The notes under the pieces were generated by a model. That model was given only the letters and a program-made list of their open reading frames with translations. It was not told the DNA's origin and ran no database searches. Source: Callorhinus ursinus (lineage: Eukaryota; Chordata; Mammalia; Carnivora; Otariidae). Taken from it: a stretch of 64,000 bases of DNA. The stretch covers positions 3,561,307 through 3,625,306 of the forward strand of contig NW_020312867.1 in NCBI RefSeq assembly GCF_003265705.1. The letters run 5' to 3'. A program made the translations under genes and the position numbers. This document shows, piece after piece, positions 23,913 to 34,609 of the stretch. Positions within the stretch are counted from its first letter, which is position 1; each line of letters opens with the position of its first letter.

Positions 23913-24079
23913 GGGGCACCTGGGTGGTTCAGTCAGTTAAGCATCTGCCTTCGACTCAGGTCATGATCCCAGGGTCCTGGCTCCCTGCTCAGCTGGGAGA
24001 CTGCTTCTCCCCTGCCCCTCCCCCTGTTCTTACTCTCTCTCTCTCAAAAAATAAAATATTTAAAAAAATTTTTTTAAAA
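23913..24079 (+). repeat. Can-SINE with internal deletion
   Basis: Head GGGGCACCTGGGTGGTTCAG; lacks the GGATCGAGCCCCGCATCGGG section. Confidence 0.9.
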
Positions 24080-24178
24080 GCGTAGCATATTTGCTCTCTA
24101 TATTCAATCAATGTCTTACAACTATAAACTACCATGATTTATTATTATGAAAAAAATTTTTTAAAAATTCAGGGTTGG

Positions 24179-24383
24179 GGGGCCCCTGGGTGGCTCAGCT
24201 GGTTAAGTGGCTGCCTTCGGCTCAGGTAATGATCCCAGAATCCAGGGATCGAGTCCCGCATCGGGCTCTCTGCTCAGCAGGAAGCCTGCTTCTCCCTCTG
24301 CCTGCTGCTCCCCCTGCTTGTGCTCTCTCTGTCAAATAAATAAAACCTTTTAAAAAATTAAATAAATAAAATAAAATAAAATA
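24179..24383 (+). repeat. Can-SINE, first of a chain sharing one target
   Basis: Flanks AAATTCAGGGTTGGGG (left) and AAAATTCAGGGTTGGAG (right). Confidence 0.93.
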
Positions 24384-24399
24384 AAAATTCAGGGTTGGA

Positions 24400-24598
24400 G
24401 GGGCGCCTGGGTGGCTTGGTCGTTGAGCATCTGCCCTCAGCTCAGGTCATGATCCCAGGGTCCTGGGATCGAGCCCCGCATCGGGCTCCCTGCTTGGCGG
24501 GAGGCCTGCTTCTCCCTCTCTCACTCCCCCTGCTTGTGTTCCCTCTCTGTCTCTCTCTCTGTGTCAAATAAATAAATAAAATCTTAAAAAAAAAAAAA
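24400..24598 (+). repeat. Can-SINE, second of the chain
   Basis: Flanks ATTCAGGGTTGGAG and CTCAGGGTTGGGG. Confidence 0.93.
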
Positions 24599-24610
24599 AG
24601 CTCAGGGTTG

Positions 24611-24742
24611 GGGGGCCCTGGGTGGCTCAGTTAGTTGAGCATCTGACTTTTAGCTCAGCTCCGGTCTCATTGCCAGGGTTGCAAGTTCAAGTCCCGTATT
24701 GGGCTCCACGCTGGGAATAGAGCCTACTTAAAAAAATAATAA
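24611..24742 (+). repeat. Older-type Can-SINE, third of the chain
   Basis: Reads GGGCCCTGGGTGGCTCAGTT and B-box-like GGTTGCAAGTTCAAGTCCC; flanks TCAGGGTTGGGG and TTCAGGGTCAAGGGG. Confidence 0.88.
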
Positions 24743-25428
24743 TAATTCAGGGTCAAGGGGAAGAAAAAAAATAAAAATAAATGGAGGGAGAAAGGAAGAA
24801 AAAAATTAAAAAATTAAAATTAAAATCCAGGGCCTACCACTGGCTATTAAGTGGAAAAGAGTCTGATGAGGAAAGGAAGCTCAGTCTAGGATATAGGAGA
24901 CTAGTTAGGTGGCTAGTGCCAGGGTCCAGAAGATCCATGATAGAGGCTTTAGGCCAGAGGGGGAGGGTGGAGATGGCAGCCAGTGTGAGAGTCAGGATAG
25001 ATTTTGCACGTGGATCTGACAAGATTGACAAGATCTGACAAGTAGATGATGGGGTGGAAAAGAGGAGCAAGGAGACTCCAAGGGGGCTCTAGAGGTTCTA
25101 CAGCCTGTTGAGTTCTGTGAAACTTTACTGTTCAAAAAAAAAAAAAAAAAAAAAGGACATTCCACCATTGTAATAAAATATGTATGTGCATATATATACA
25201 TATCTATGTATATATATAATCTTTTACTCTAAGAATGATAATAATCCAGAGGCGAGAAGCAACAACAACTCAGTAGCAATGAGCACACCTAGCACCCAGA
25301 TCTCTGTGTTTAATACCATTTTCCAATAAAAGGAACCAGGGTTCTTTGGATAAATGGCTAATTGTAGGACTGGAGCAGGAAATATACAGGATAAGTCTAA
25401 AATATTTTGTAGTGCCAGAAATAAGAAA

Positions 25429-25432
<4 letters not shown>

Positions 25433-25497
<65 letters not shown>

Positions 25498-25498
25498 G
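25433..25498 (+). repeat. Compound (TC)n(AC)n microsatellite
   Basis: About 16 TC units followed by about 15 AC units with one AT interruption. Frames reading SLSLSLS and THTHTH over it are artefacts. Confidence 0.95.
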
Positions 25499-25657
25499 GT
25501 GATGATGGGTTTATGTCCAAAGGACACAAGAGGCAACTGAAAGAGCTCCCAATGTAACAAGAGCAACAAAATAAAGTAGTATTGGATTATAACCCAAAGT
25601 CTAAAAGAAGTATGAATCCATTTTAAATAAAAGATAATAAAAAACAAGGAAAACCTA

Positions 25658-25852
25658 GGGGTGCCTGGGTGGCTCAGATGGTTGGGCATCTGCCCTCAGC
25701 TCAGGTAATGATCCCGGGGTGCTGGGATCGAGCCCCACGTCGGGCTCCTGGCTCAGCAGGGAGCCTGCTTCTCCCTTTCTCTCTGCCTCTCCCCCGTTCA
25801 TGCTCTCTCTCTGTGTCTCAAATGAATAAATAAAATCTTAAAAAAAAAAAAA
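25658..25852 (+). repeat. Can-SINE
   Basis: Target duplication AAAAACAAGGAAAACCT / AAAAACAAGGAAAATCT. Confidence 0.93.
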
Positions 25853-26176
25853 AAAAACAAGGAAAATCTAGAAACTGACACAGCCAAGAGCAGCCTAAGG
25901 AGACATGACTACTAAATGTAATGTTGTATCCTGTATGAGTTCTTGAAACAGAAAAAGGACATTAGGGGAAAACTAAGGAAATATGAATAAAGTATGGACT
26001 TTAGCCAATAATAATAAACCAATATTGGTCCATTAATTGTAACAAATGTACCTTACATTTCTGTATTATTAATGTACAATGTTAATAGTAGGGAATATTG
26101 TGTTGTTATATACAAGAACACTGTATTATCTTTGGAATTTTTCTGTAAATCTAAAACTGTTCTAAAATAAAAAGCT

Positions 26177-26290
26177 GGGGCTACTGGCTGGTTCAGTCGG
26201 AGGAGCATGTGACTCTTGAACTTAAGGTTGTGAGTTCGAGCCGCATATTGGGTGTGGAGACTGCTTAAAAATAAAATCTTAAAAAATAAA
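26177..26290 (+). repeat. Older-type Can-SINE
   Basis: Reads GGGGCTACTGGCTGGTTCAG and GGTTGTGAGTTCGAGCC. Confidence 0.88.
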
Positions 26291-26298
26291 ATAAAATA

Positions 26299-26432
26299 GG
26301 GGCCCCTGGCTGGCTCAGTCAGTAGAGCATGTGACTCTTGATCTCAGGGTTGTGAGTTCGAGCCCCACACTGGGCGTGGAGCCTACTTAAAATTTAAAAA
26401 TAATTAAAAAATAAAATAATAAAATAAAATAA
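26299..26432 (+). repeat. Older-type Can-SINE, directly following another
   Basis: Reads GGGGCCCCTGGCTGGCTCAG and GGTTGTGAGTTCGAGCCCC; sits in the tail of the previous copy. Confidence 0.88.
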
Positions 26433-27002
26433 AATTCTTACTGAAAAAACTCCATGACCACCACCTCCAATGAGACGTTAGTGGAATTTGATGACATCAG
26501 CAATCCTACCATATTTCTCACATCCAATCCCTCTTCAATCTTCTAAATGACATTTCATACCTTGTCTTCTTTCCTCAAACTCAAGCCTTCCTTCTTTATA
26601 TCCTCAGTCTTAGTTGAGGATTTTCCTATTCCACTTAAAAAATAAAATCAATCAAAAAAGAATTCCCAATGCTGGTAGGAACATAAAATGGTACAACCGC
26701 TGTGGAAAAAAGTTTGGCAGTTCCTCAAAAGATTAAACAAGTTAATTAGCATTTGACCCAGTAATTCTATTCTTAGATACCTAAGAAATATGAAAACATA
26801 TGTCCACACACAAACTCATACACAAATATTCATAGCAGCATTACTCATAATAGCCAAAAAGTGAAAATAATATAAATACTCATCTACTGATGAATGGATA
26901 AACAAAATATAGTATATCCCTATAATGGAATATTATTCACCCATCAATATGAATGTTGATATATGCTACAATACAAATGATCTTGAAAATCCCATTTTAA
27001 AT

Positions 27003-27109
27003 GGGGCACCTGGCTAGCTCAGTTGGTAGAGCATGCAACTCTTGATCTCGAAGTCGTGACTTCAAGCCCCACACCACTGGGCTTGGAGTGTACTTTAAAA
27101 AAAAAAAAA
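27003..27109 (+). repeat. Older-type Can-SINE in L1
   Basis: GGGGCACCTGGCTAGCTCAG, then AAGTCGTGACTTCAAGCCCC. Confidence 0.88.
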
Positions 27110-27137
27110 TGAGAAGGTAATCCAAAGTAGTTAACTT

Positions 27138-27238
27138 TGGGGCACCTGGCTGGTTCAGTTGGTAAAGCATATGACTCTTGATCTCAAAACCATGAGTTCA
27201 AGCCCCACATTGGGCATAGAGCCTATTTTTTAAAAAAG
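27138..27238 (+). repeat. Older-type Can-SINE in L1
   Basis: GGGGCACCTGGCTGGTTCAG, then CCATGAGTTCAAGCCCCACA. Confidence 0.88.
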
Positions 27239-27432
27239 AAAATATGTTAAGTGAAAGATGTTAGTCACATAGAAACACATACTATATAATTTGGTTTCTA
27301 TGAAATGTCCGGAATAGGCAAATCTACAGATAGAAAGTATATTAGTAGTTGCCCAGGGCTGGGGAGGGCTGAGGGGGAAAAAGGGAAGTGACTGCTAATG
27401 CAGAATTTCTTTTTGGGGTGATGAAAATATTT

Positions 27433-27630
27433 TTTTTTAAAGATTTTATTTATTTATTTGACAGAGACACAGCGAGAGAGGGAACACAAGCAGGAGGAGT
27501 GGGAGAGGGAGAAGCAGGCTTCCCGACGAGCAGGGAGCCCGATGTGGGGCTCGATCCCAGATCCCAGGACCCTGGAACCATGACCTGAGCTGAAGGCAGA
27601 CGCTTAATGACTGAGCCACCCAGGCGCCCC
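27433..27630 (-). repeat. Can-SINE, reverse, in L1
   Basis: Target duplication TGATGAAAATATT at 27419-27432 and 27631-27643; also a doubled GATCCCA inside. Confidence 0.94.
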
Positions 27631-27769
27631 TGATGAAAATATTCTGAAATTAGATAATAGTGATAGTTGTACAACTTTGTGAATATGCTACAAATCACTG
27701 ATTTGTATGCTTTAAGAGAATGAATTTATGGTATATATATTACAATTCAATTTAGAAAAACAATAAAAA

Positions 27770-28640
27770 AGGAGGGAAACAAAAGAATCCCACCAAGTGC
27801 TGGCAAAGACACAGAGCAACTAGGACTCTCATGCATTGCTGGTGGAAATGCAAACTGGAATAGCCACACTAGAAAACAGTTTGGCAGTTTTTCAACAAGT
27901 TATACACATACTCAACCTATGACCTAGCAATCCCACTCCCTGGTATTTATCCAAGACAAATGAGAACTTATGTTCTCTCATATTTAGTAAAAACTGGAAA
28001 CAATTCATATTTTTGAACAGGTAAATGGATAAACTGTGGTACATCCATACAATGTCATTCTACTCAGCGATAAAAGTAACAAATGACTCATTCATGCTAA
28101 AGTGTGGATGAATCTCAAAAGCATTATAAGTGAATATGATAAGAAGCCAAATTTAACAGACTACACACCATACAATTCCATTTATATGACACTCTGGAAA
28201 AAGTACAACTACATGGACAAGGACAGGATCATGGGTAACAAGGGCTGGAAATGGCAGAAGGAGTTGACTACAAAGGGATACAGGAAATTTTATGGGGTGA
28301 TAAAAGCACTCTACATTTTGACTGTGGTGGTACATGCTTGACTATGAATTTGGCAAGCGTCATAGAACTGTACAGTATGTAAATTATAACTCAATTTTAT
28401 TTTATTTTTTTTAAGATTTTATTTATTTGACAGAGAGAGAGAGCACAGCAGGGGGACTGGCAGGCAGAGGGAGAGGGAGAAGCCGGCTTGCCAAGCAGGG
28501 AGCCCGATGTGGGGCTCAATCCCAGGACCCTGGGATCACGACCTAAGCCGAAGGCAGATGCTTAACTGACTGAGCCACCCAGGTGCCCCTATAACTCAAG
28601 TTTAAAACAGAAAACACACACACAAAAAGAAAAAACACAT
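27770..28640 (+). repeat. Second old L1 3' end interrupted by one SINE
   Basis: Reads CAAGTGCTGGCAAAGACACA, CATTGCTGGTGGAAATGCAA, AGCAATCCCACTCCCTGGTA. The 79-codon frame at 28102-28341 is part of this non-coding tail. Confidence 0.8.
28396..28589 (-). repeat. Can-SINE, reverse, in L1
   Basis: Target duplication TATAACTCAA on both sides. Confidence 0.92.
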
Positions 28641-29120
28641 GCTCCCATCACCAATACTACCAGTCAACCTTCATGTCTATCTGTATACCCAGTCTCCCTT
28701 TTCCCCTTATAATAAATGAACTATCTGCTCCTGTAAATGGCTAATTCCTCCATTTGTGCACCACACCAGTCTCTCTCCCATTTTCCGTGAACTCATGCCA
28801 ATCAGAATTTTGTCCCCACTGCTCCACTAAAACAACTCTTGTCAAGATCATCTATAGCCTCAATGTCACCAAATCAACAGTCATTGAATTTTCATCTTAC
28901 TTGACCCAGCAGTGTCACAAACTGAATTGATTACTCCCTGCTTCTTCGAAATACTTTTTTGCACTAGGCCTCTGGACATCCTCCTCTTGGGATTCCTCCT
29001 GCCTCAATGGTCACTCCTTTTCAGTCTCTTTTGCTGGTTCCTCTTCCTCTGCTAACATCTACAGGAAGGCTCCCGGGCTCCATCCTCCTTTTTATCTGTA
29101 CTGACTCCCCATATTACCAC

Positions 29121-29298
29121 TATCCAACAGAACCTTCTCACTGAAAACTTTCTTTATCTCTGCTCTCCCATATGGTAGCCACTAGCCACACGTGGCTACT
29201 GAGCACTGGAACTGTGCCTAGTATGACTGAGGAGCTGAATTTTCAATTTTACTTAAACAGCCACATGTGGCTAGTGGCTACGTTTTTGGACAGCACAG
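29121..29298 (+). repeat. hAT-type non-autonomous element inside L2
   Basis: Starts TATCCAACAGAACCTTCTCA; inner palindromic motif GCCACATGTGGCTAGTGGCT mirrors AGCCACTAGCCACACGTGGC; ends GGACAGCACAG. L2 resumes immediately after. Confidence 0.75.
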
Positions 29299-29720
29299 CC
29301 CTAGATGAGCTCATCCAGCCTCATGAAAACACATCTGATAAAGAACCGTTATCCAAAATATACAAGGAACTCTTAAAATTCAACAATAAGACAAAGAAAC
29401 AAACAAAAACTGGGCAAAAGACCTTAACAGACACCTCACCAAAGAATACACAGAGATGGAAAACAAGCATATGAAAAGATACCTATTCAACATATTTCGT
29501 TAGGGAAATTGCAAAATTTAAATAACAATGAGATACCACTATTTACCTATTATAATGACCAAAATCTAAAACAGTGATGACACCAAATACTGGTGAGCAT
29601 GTGGAGTAACAGTAACTCTCATTCACAGGTAGCAGGAATGCAAAATGGTACAGCCACTTTCAAAGAGTTTGGCAGTTTCTTACAGAACTGAACATACCAT
29701 ATGATCTGGCAATCACATAC

Positions 29721-29946
29721 TATCTTTTTTTTTGGGTGGGGGCTTGAACTAACGATCCTAAGATCAAGAGTTGCACGCTCAGGGCACCTGGGTGGCTCAG
29801 TCGGTTAAGTGACTCCTGATCTCAGCTCAGGTCCTGACCTTGGGGTTGTGAGTTCAAGCCCCATGTTGGGCACCATACTGCATGTGGAGCCTACTTTAAA
29901 AAAAAAAAAGTTGCATGCTCTACCGACTGAGCCAGCCAGGCACCCC
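29721..29946 (-). repeat. Older-type Can-SINE, reverse, split by another SINE
   Basis: Target duplication GCAATCACAT around the whole unit; right part ends GAGCCAGCCAGGCACCCC. Confidence 0.88.
29781..29909 (+). repeat. Can-SINE of older type nested in opposite direction
   Basis: Target duplication GTTGCACGCTC / GTTGCATGCTC at 29770-29780 and 29910-29920. Confidence 0.9.
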
Positions 29947-30242
29947 GCAATCACATTCTTTAGTATTTACCCAAATGAGTTGAAAACTTATGGATAAATA
30001 AACTGTGGTACATTCTGACAATGTAATATTATTTAATGTTAAAAAGAAATGAGCTATCAAGCCATGAAAAGACATGAAGAAACCTTAACTGCATATTACT
30101 AAATGGAAAAAAAAGCCAATCTGAAAAGGCTACGTACTGAATGTATGTTCAACTGATGACATTATGGTAAAGATAAAACTATGGAGACAGTAAAAAGGTC
30201 AGTGGTTGCCAGGGTTTAGGAGACAGCAACACTTGAAGAGGC

Positions 30243-30442
30243 TTTTTTTTTTTTTTTTAAGATTTTTATTTATTTGACAGAGAGAGACAGCAAGAGAGGG
30301 GAACACAAGCAGGGCGAGTGGGAGAGGGAGAAGCAGGCCTCCCGCAGAGCAGGGAGCCCGATGCAGGGCTCAATCCCAGGGCCCCGGGATCACAACCCGA
30401 GCTGAAGGCAGACGCTTAATGACTAAGCCACCCAGGCGCCCC
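30243..30442 (-). repeat. Can-SINE, reverse, in L1
   Basis: Long T run, then AGATTTTTATTTATTTGACA; ends GCCACCCAGGCGCCCC. Confidence 0.93.
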
Positions 30443-31132
30443 AAAGCACAGAGGATTGTTAGGGCAGTGAAACTATTCTGTATAATACTCTAAACAGTGG
30501 ATATGTGTCATTATAAATTTGTCCAAACCCAAAAATTGTACACCAAAAGTGAACCCTAATGTAAACTACAGAATTTGGGTGATCATGATGGATCAATGTA
30601 GGTCCATGAATTGTAACAAATGTACCATTCTCCTGCAGGGTGCTGATAGTGGGGAAAGCAATGAGAGTGTGAGGGGGCAAGGGATGGGCCTTCTCTGTAC
30701 TTTCTGCTCAATTCTGCTGCAAACCTAAAGCTGCTCTAAAAAATAAAATCTATTTTTTTTAAATCCCAAGTACTCACTGCCAATTCCCAAATTTCTATCT
30801 CTAACCCAGAGCTCACACCTCAATGCTTGACTCAGTTAGTTATTCAACCATCTGCTCAACAATCTCCATTTGGTTATCTAAAAGGAATGCCATATTTAAC
30901 ATGTCCAAAACCAAATAGCTGATTTTCCCCATTTCAGCAAATAGTAATTCTACTAGTACTTAGACGAAACACCCTTGGAGTCACCCTTGACTCTTCTCTG
31001 TCTCTCACAACATCATCTGCAAATCTGTCAGCTATACCTTCAAAAAATACTCAGATTCTGACCACTTCCCATCATTTCCATCACTGCTTTTTTTGTTCAA
31101 GCAACTATCACCTTTAATTCAAAACTACTACA

Positions 31133-31329
31133 GAGCGCCTGGGTGGCTTAGTCGTTAAGCGTCTGCCTTCGGCTCAGGTCATGATCTCAGGGTCCTGGGA
31201 TCGAGTCCCACATCGGGCTCCGGGCTCAGCGGGAAGCCTGCTTCTCCCTCTCCCACTCCCCCTGCTTGTGTTCCTGCTCTCGCTGTGTCTCTGTCAAATA
31301 AATAAATAAAATCTTAAAAAAAAAAAAAA
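31133..31329 (+). repeat. Can-SINE in L2
   Basis: Target duplication AATTCAAAACTACT / AATTCAAACTACT. Confidence 0.93.
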
Positions 31330-32129
31330 TTCAAACTACTTCAAAAGACTCCTCACTATTCTCCCTCTTTCTTTCCATGCCTGCCTATAGCATATTCTAC
31401 ACAAAATAACCACACCCACTTTTAATAACTGAAATCAGATAATGTCACTTCCCTGTTTAAAATCTTTCAATGACTTCCTATTACATTCAGAATAAAGTCC
31501 AAATCCCCAAGTATGGCCAGATCTGGCTCCTGTTGACATTTGTGGACTCATCTCCTACCTCTGGCACCATTAATCTTTACCCTCCTTGAACATGCCCAGC
31601 ATGCTGTGCCTTGGTTGCCTCTGCCTGAAACCCTTTTCCCCTGGATATCCACCTGGCTCACTCCCTCACTCACTTTGCATCTCTATTCCAATGTCTCCTT
31701 AATAGAAAGATCTTCCCTGAATACCTTCTATATGAAAAAACACCCCTCATACACACACCATGTCAGACTCTTGTCCACTTGTAAGTACTTATTTCTCTTT
31801 CTAGCATTTATCACCACCTAACCTTATAGGTATGGGTCTGTTTGTTTATGGTCCATCTACCCCCACCAAATGTCAGCTCCTAAAGATCCGAGACTACATC
31901 TGTCTTAATCAAGGCTCTATCTCCAGCACCTAGCATTGAATGAATGCCTTGGCATAAGACACCTCTGTGAAGCCTTCTAAAAGTCCCACAAACGAAATTA
32001 ACTGTTCTCCCTCAGGGGGTTATAAATGGAACTCCATACAGAGTTAAGTATCACTTTATGATATAATTAATTTCAAAAACTTCACTTTGTATCCTAGGTA
32101 CAAGACACAGCATGGGGATCAGAGTCATA

Positions 32130-32365
32130 CCCTGCCAAACTCAGAAGCCAGACTACCTGGATTCAAGTCCCAAATTCATTACTTACTAGTTGTGCAACTT
32201 TGGGCAACTGAGTTAACTGCCCTGTGCCTGTTTCCTCATGTATAAAATGGGAATAATAAAAATACCCACACCTCGTAGTGTTATGAGAATTATACAGGGT
32301 GTAACACGTAATGCCTTTAGACTTGTTCCTGGCAAAGAATAAATCCCTCAATAAATGTGAGCTAT
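32130..32365 (+). repeat. MIR, near full length
   Basis: GACTACCTGGATTCAAGTCC, GTTTCCTCATGTATAAAATG, GTAGTGTTATGAGAATTATA and CCCTCAATAAATGTGAGCTA in the expected order. Confidence 0.88.
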
Positions 32366-32566
32366 TAGCAAAGACGTAGGCATGAGAATATATGATTAAC
32401 ATCATTTGCTGGCAATGCTAAAAGCCAGAGCCAAATACCCAAGTGGCCTCTAAACTTCTTGAGAGGCCTACATGATTTTTCTTCATTCCACAGTGTGTAG
32501 CTTAGTGTCTGACTCAAAGCAGACACTCAATACATGTATGTGAAAAGCTCAGAAATGAAAAATTAT

Positions 32567-32667
32567 TTTTATTTTTTGTAAGATTTTATTTTTGCAATGT
32601 GGGGATCTAACTCACAACCCCGAGATCAAAAGTCACATTCCACTGACTGAGCCAGCCAGGTGCCCCA
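32567..32667 (-). repeat. Older-type Can-SINE, reverse
   Basis: Ends GAGCCAGCCAGGTGCCCC; target duplication TGAAAAATTA. Confidence 0.88.
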
Positions 32668-33497
32668 GTGAAAAATTACTTTAAAAAAAAAAAATAAAAT
32701 AAAGGGGAAAAAAAGGATAGTACAAGAAGTGAAGAGGTAAGAAGGAGGAACTCAGACTTGATCAGTGCAAATAATTCTAACAAAACAAAAAAAAAATTAA
32801 GAGGAGAGCTAAGGACATTATGCAACTCAGATTTTAAAATCCTTTGTACAAAAAGTGGAAGGAGACCACGATCAACTTATATGGAAACAAAGCAGTGGAA
32901 ATGTGCCATAGAGTCAGGAAAGCAACAGACAGAAGGAGTTTTTCACCATGTTCTGGGCAAGAAGAGAGAAGGCCAGGCCTACTGTTGGAGGCAGATGGTG
33001 TGCTGCTGACAGATGAAGGGAACAAGGCAGAGGGTGGCAGAACTAGCAGTTTCTGTTCTAGCCACCAAACATCATTGCGAGGAGACTGCAGACTCTCACA
33101 AGCTAATCAGTTCATCTGCATAACCCTAGAGGTAAAGTGGACAGGTAGGATAACACCATCCATAGAGTAGTAAATGGATATCTGGAAAATTGTGCCCCAA
33201 AGTGGTAGGTCCAAAATTAAAACACGAATTCTTATCAATAATCCATAGCCTGAATGGTGAGATAAACTGTTTTGAGAACTAACAATCTCCATGGAAAATC
33301 TAAATCTGTATTTTACAAACTCCCCTCTCTAAATAATAAAAATTCTAATCCTGTGATTTCTTTGGGACCCTAGAATTTAGAAAGGAAAAGCTGGTTTGGA
33401 TAATTTACAAACGAATTTTGGTAAGGTATACATAAAACACTTTTCTAACAAAACCAAGTTAAGTCTCAGATTCATCAGTGATTAATCTGTGATCTTA
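32668..33497. other. Intron sequence with no recognised gene
   Basis: Frames at 32758-33009, 32844-33170 (+) and 32834-33025, 33107-33292 (-) overlap one another, lack known domains and look like chance. Confidence 0.5.
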
Positions 33498-33829
33498 GTG
33501 GGGTGCCCAGCTGGCTCAGTTGGAAGAGCATGAGACTCTTAATCTCAGGGTTGTGGAGTTCAAGCCCCACGTTGGGTGTAAAGATTACTTAAAAATAGGG
33601 CGCCTGGGTGGCTCAATCGTTAAGCGTCTACCTTCGGCTCAGGTCATGATCTCAGGGTCCTGGGATCAAGCCCCGCATTGGGCTCCCTGCTCAGCGGAGA
33701 GCCTGCTTCTCCCTCTCCCTCTGCTGCTCCCCCTGCTTGTGCTCTCTGTCTCTCTCTCTCTGTCAAATAAATAAATAAAATCTTAAAAAAAAAAAAGATT
33801 ACTTAAAAATAAAATTAAAAAAAAAAAAA
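33498..33829 (+). repeat. Older-type Can-SINE split by a younger SINE
   Basis: Outer copy head GGGGTGCCCAGCTGGCTCAG; target duplication CTGTGATCTT at 33487-33496 and 33831-33840. Confidence 0.9.
33598..33796 (+). repeat. Can-SINE nested in the older SINE
   Basis: Perfect 16-bp target duplication AGATTACTTAAAAATA at 33582-33597 and 33797-33812. Confidence 0.95.
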
Positions 33830-33830
33830 C

Positions 33831-33985
33831 CTGTGATCTTGGGCAAGTCATTTTACTTCTGAGATTCAGTTCCAAATGGCCTTGCTTTTGGGGATTAAAT
33901 GAGATACCTCATGTAAAGCAATTAAGGCAATTAGCATCGTACCTGACACACAACAAATCTCTGATAAATGTTAGCTACCATTGCT
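33831..33985 (+). repeat. MIR
   Basis: TGATCTTGGGCAAGTCATTT, GGGATTAAATGAGATACCTC and GATAAATGTTAGCTACCATT. Confidence 0.85.
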
Positions 33986-34289
33986 ATTGTTCAACCTAAG
34001 TATATGTATAGTAGACAAGGTAAGAGAGAAACCAGGCTTCCGTATAAGCATCACAGACAAAATAAATCAAAGATACAGTCCTATTAAAAATATCAAAGCA
34101 TTAATCCAGAAAGACCCACTCACCCACTCTGGGTCACATTTATATCTTCATACACATCTACTGTCACATGGGTTTTGAAAAGTACTTTAACCCTTTTCAT
34201 GCCTTTTTTTTTTTTCAACCTAGCAGCAAATCCAGGAAATATGGAAGAGCACTCAGAAAAAGATCACTAGGGAAAGGAATCACCTGAGA

Positions 34290-34500
34290 GGCACAGCCAG
34301 TCTTTGGAGTCAGATCAACAGGGGTTCAATCCCAGCTCCACCACACACTAGCTGTGTAATTTAGAACAAAGGACTTTTACCTCTGTGAGCCTTGGTTTCT
34401 TCCCTCATTTATAAAATTGAAACAATAAACAACATAGCTTGCAGAGAAGATTTAATGGAGAAGCTGCATATGGGGAGCCTGGCACAGTCAGTCCTGCACA
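34290..34500 (+). repeat. MIR
   Basis: CAGGGGTTCAATCCCAGCTC, CTAGCTGTGTAATTTAGAAC and TTCCCTCATTTATAAAATTG. Confidence 0.85.
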
Positions 34501-34609
34501 TAATTGCTATCTAATTCTGCAATATCAAAAAAAAAAAAAAAAATTCTCTCCGGCTTAAGATGCAAGCAATCAGAATAACCTAGAAAAATGTTTTCCTACA
34601 ATCATTTGG

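Larger units (their letters stand above)
25240..26176 (+). repeat. Old L1 3'-end sequence, interrupted by a microsatellite and a SINE
   Basis: Pieces 25250-25430, 25499-25657 and 25853-26176, ending TCTGTAAATCTAAAACTGTT CTAAAATAAAAAG, which is L1-tail-like. The first piece is related to 36280-36600 (both contain TAGTGCCAGAAA). Confidence 0.55.
26650..27755 (+). repeat. Old L1 3' end interrupted by three SINEs
   Basis: Pieces at 26660-27000, 27110-27137, 27239-27432 and 27631-27755. CCAATGCTGGTAGGAACATA, TTCATAGCAGCATTACTCAT, AATGGAATATTATTCACCCA and TAGTTGCCCAGGGCTGGGG are the usual L1 end motifs. Confidence 0.8.
29321..30769 (+). repeat. Old L1 (ORF2 end plus 3' UTR) inside L2
   Basis: Begins with an ORF2-end remnant (AATATACAAGGAACTCTTAA, ACTGGGCAAAAGACCTTAAC) and ends AACCTAAAGCTGCTCTAAAA AATAAAATCT. 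L2 flanks both sides. Confidence 0.8.
28640..31960 (+). repeat. L2 (LINE2) element, host of several later insertions
   Basis: L2 pieces at 28640-29120, 29299-29321, 30770-31132 and 31330-31960 continue one another: ACTCTTGTCAAGATCATCTA, TCATCTTACTTGACCCAGCA; GATGAGCTCATCCAGCCTCA; AACATGTCCAAAACC, CTTGGAGTCACCCTTGACTC; CCTCCTTGAACATGCCCAGC; ending CTATCTCCAGCACCTAGCAT. The plus frame at 31540-31821 is an L2 ORF remnant, not a gene. Confidence 0.85.

Noticed and set aside
24164..24760. Regularly spaced repeats suggesting a CRISPR-like or tandem array
   Set aside because: The spaced short motif is a transposon target duplication and the spacers are SINE copies.
25270..25689. 139-codon minus frame, the longest in the window
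   Set aside because: Spans a (GT)n(GA)n microsatellite and a SINE; repeats of CVCVC and RERERE are dinucleotide artefacts.
28102..28341. 79-codon plus frame
   Set aside because: Lies in an old L1 untranslated tail with typical L1 motifs on both sides.
31540..31821. 93-codon plus frame
   Set aside because: Part of a decayed L2 reading frame, not a host gene.
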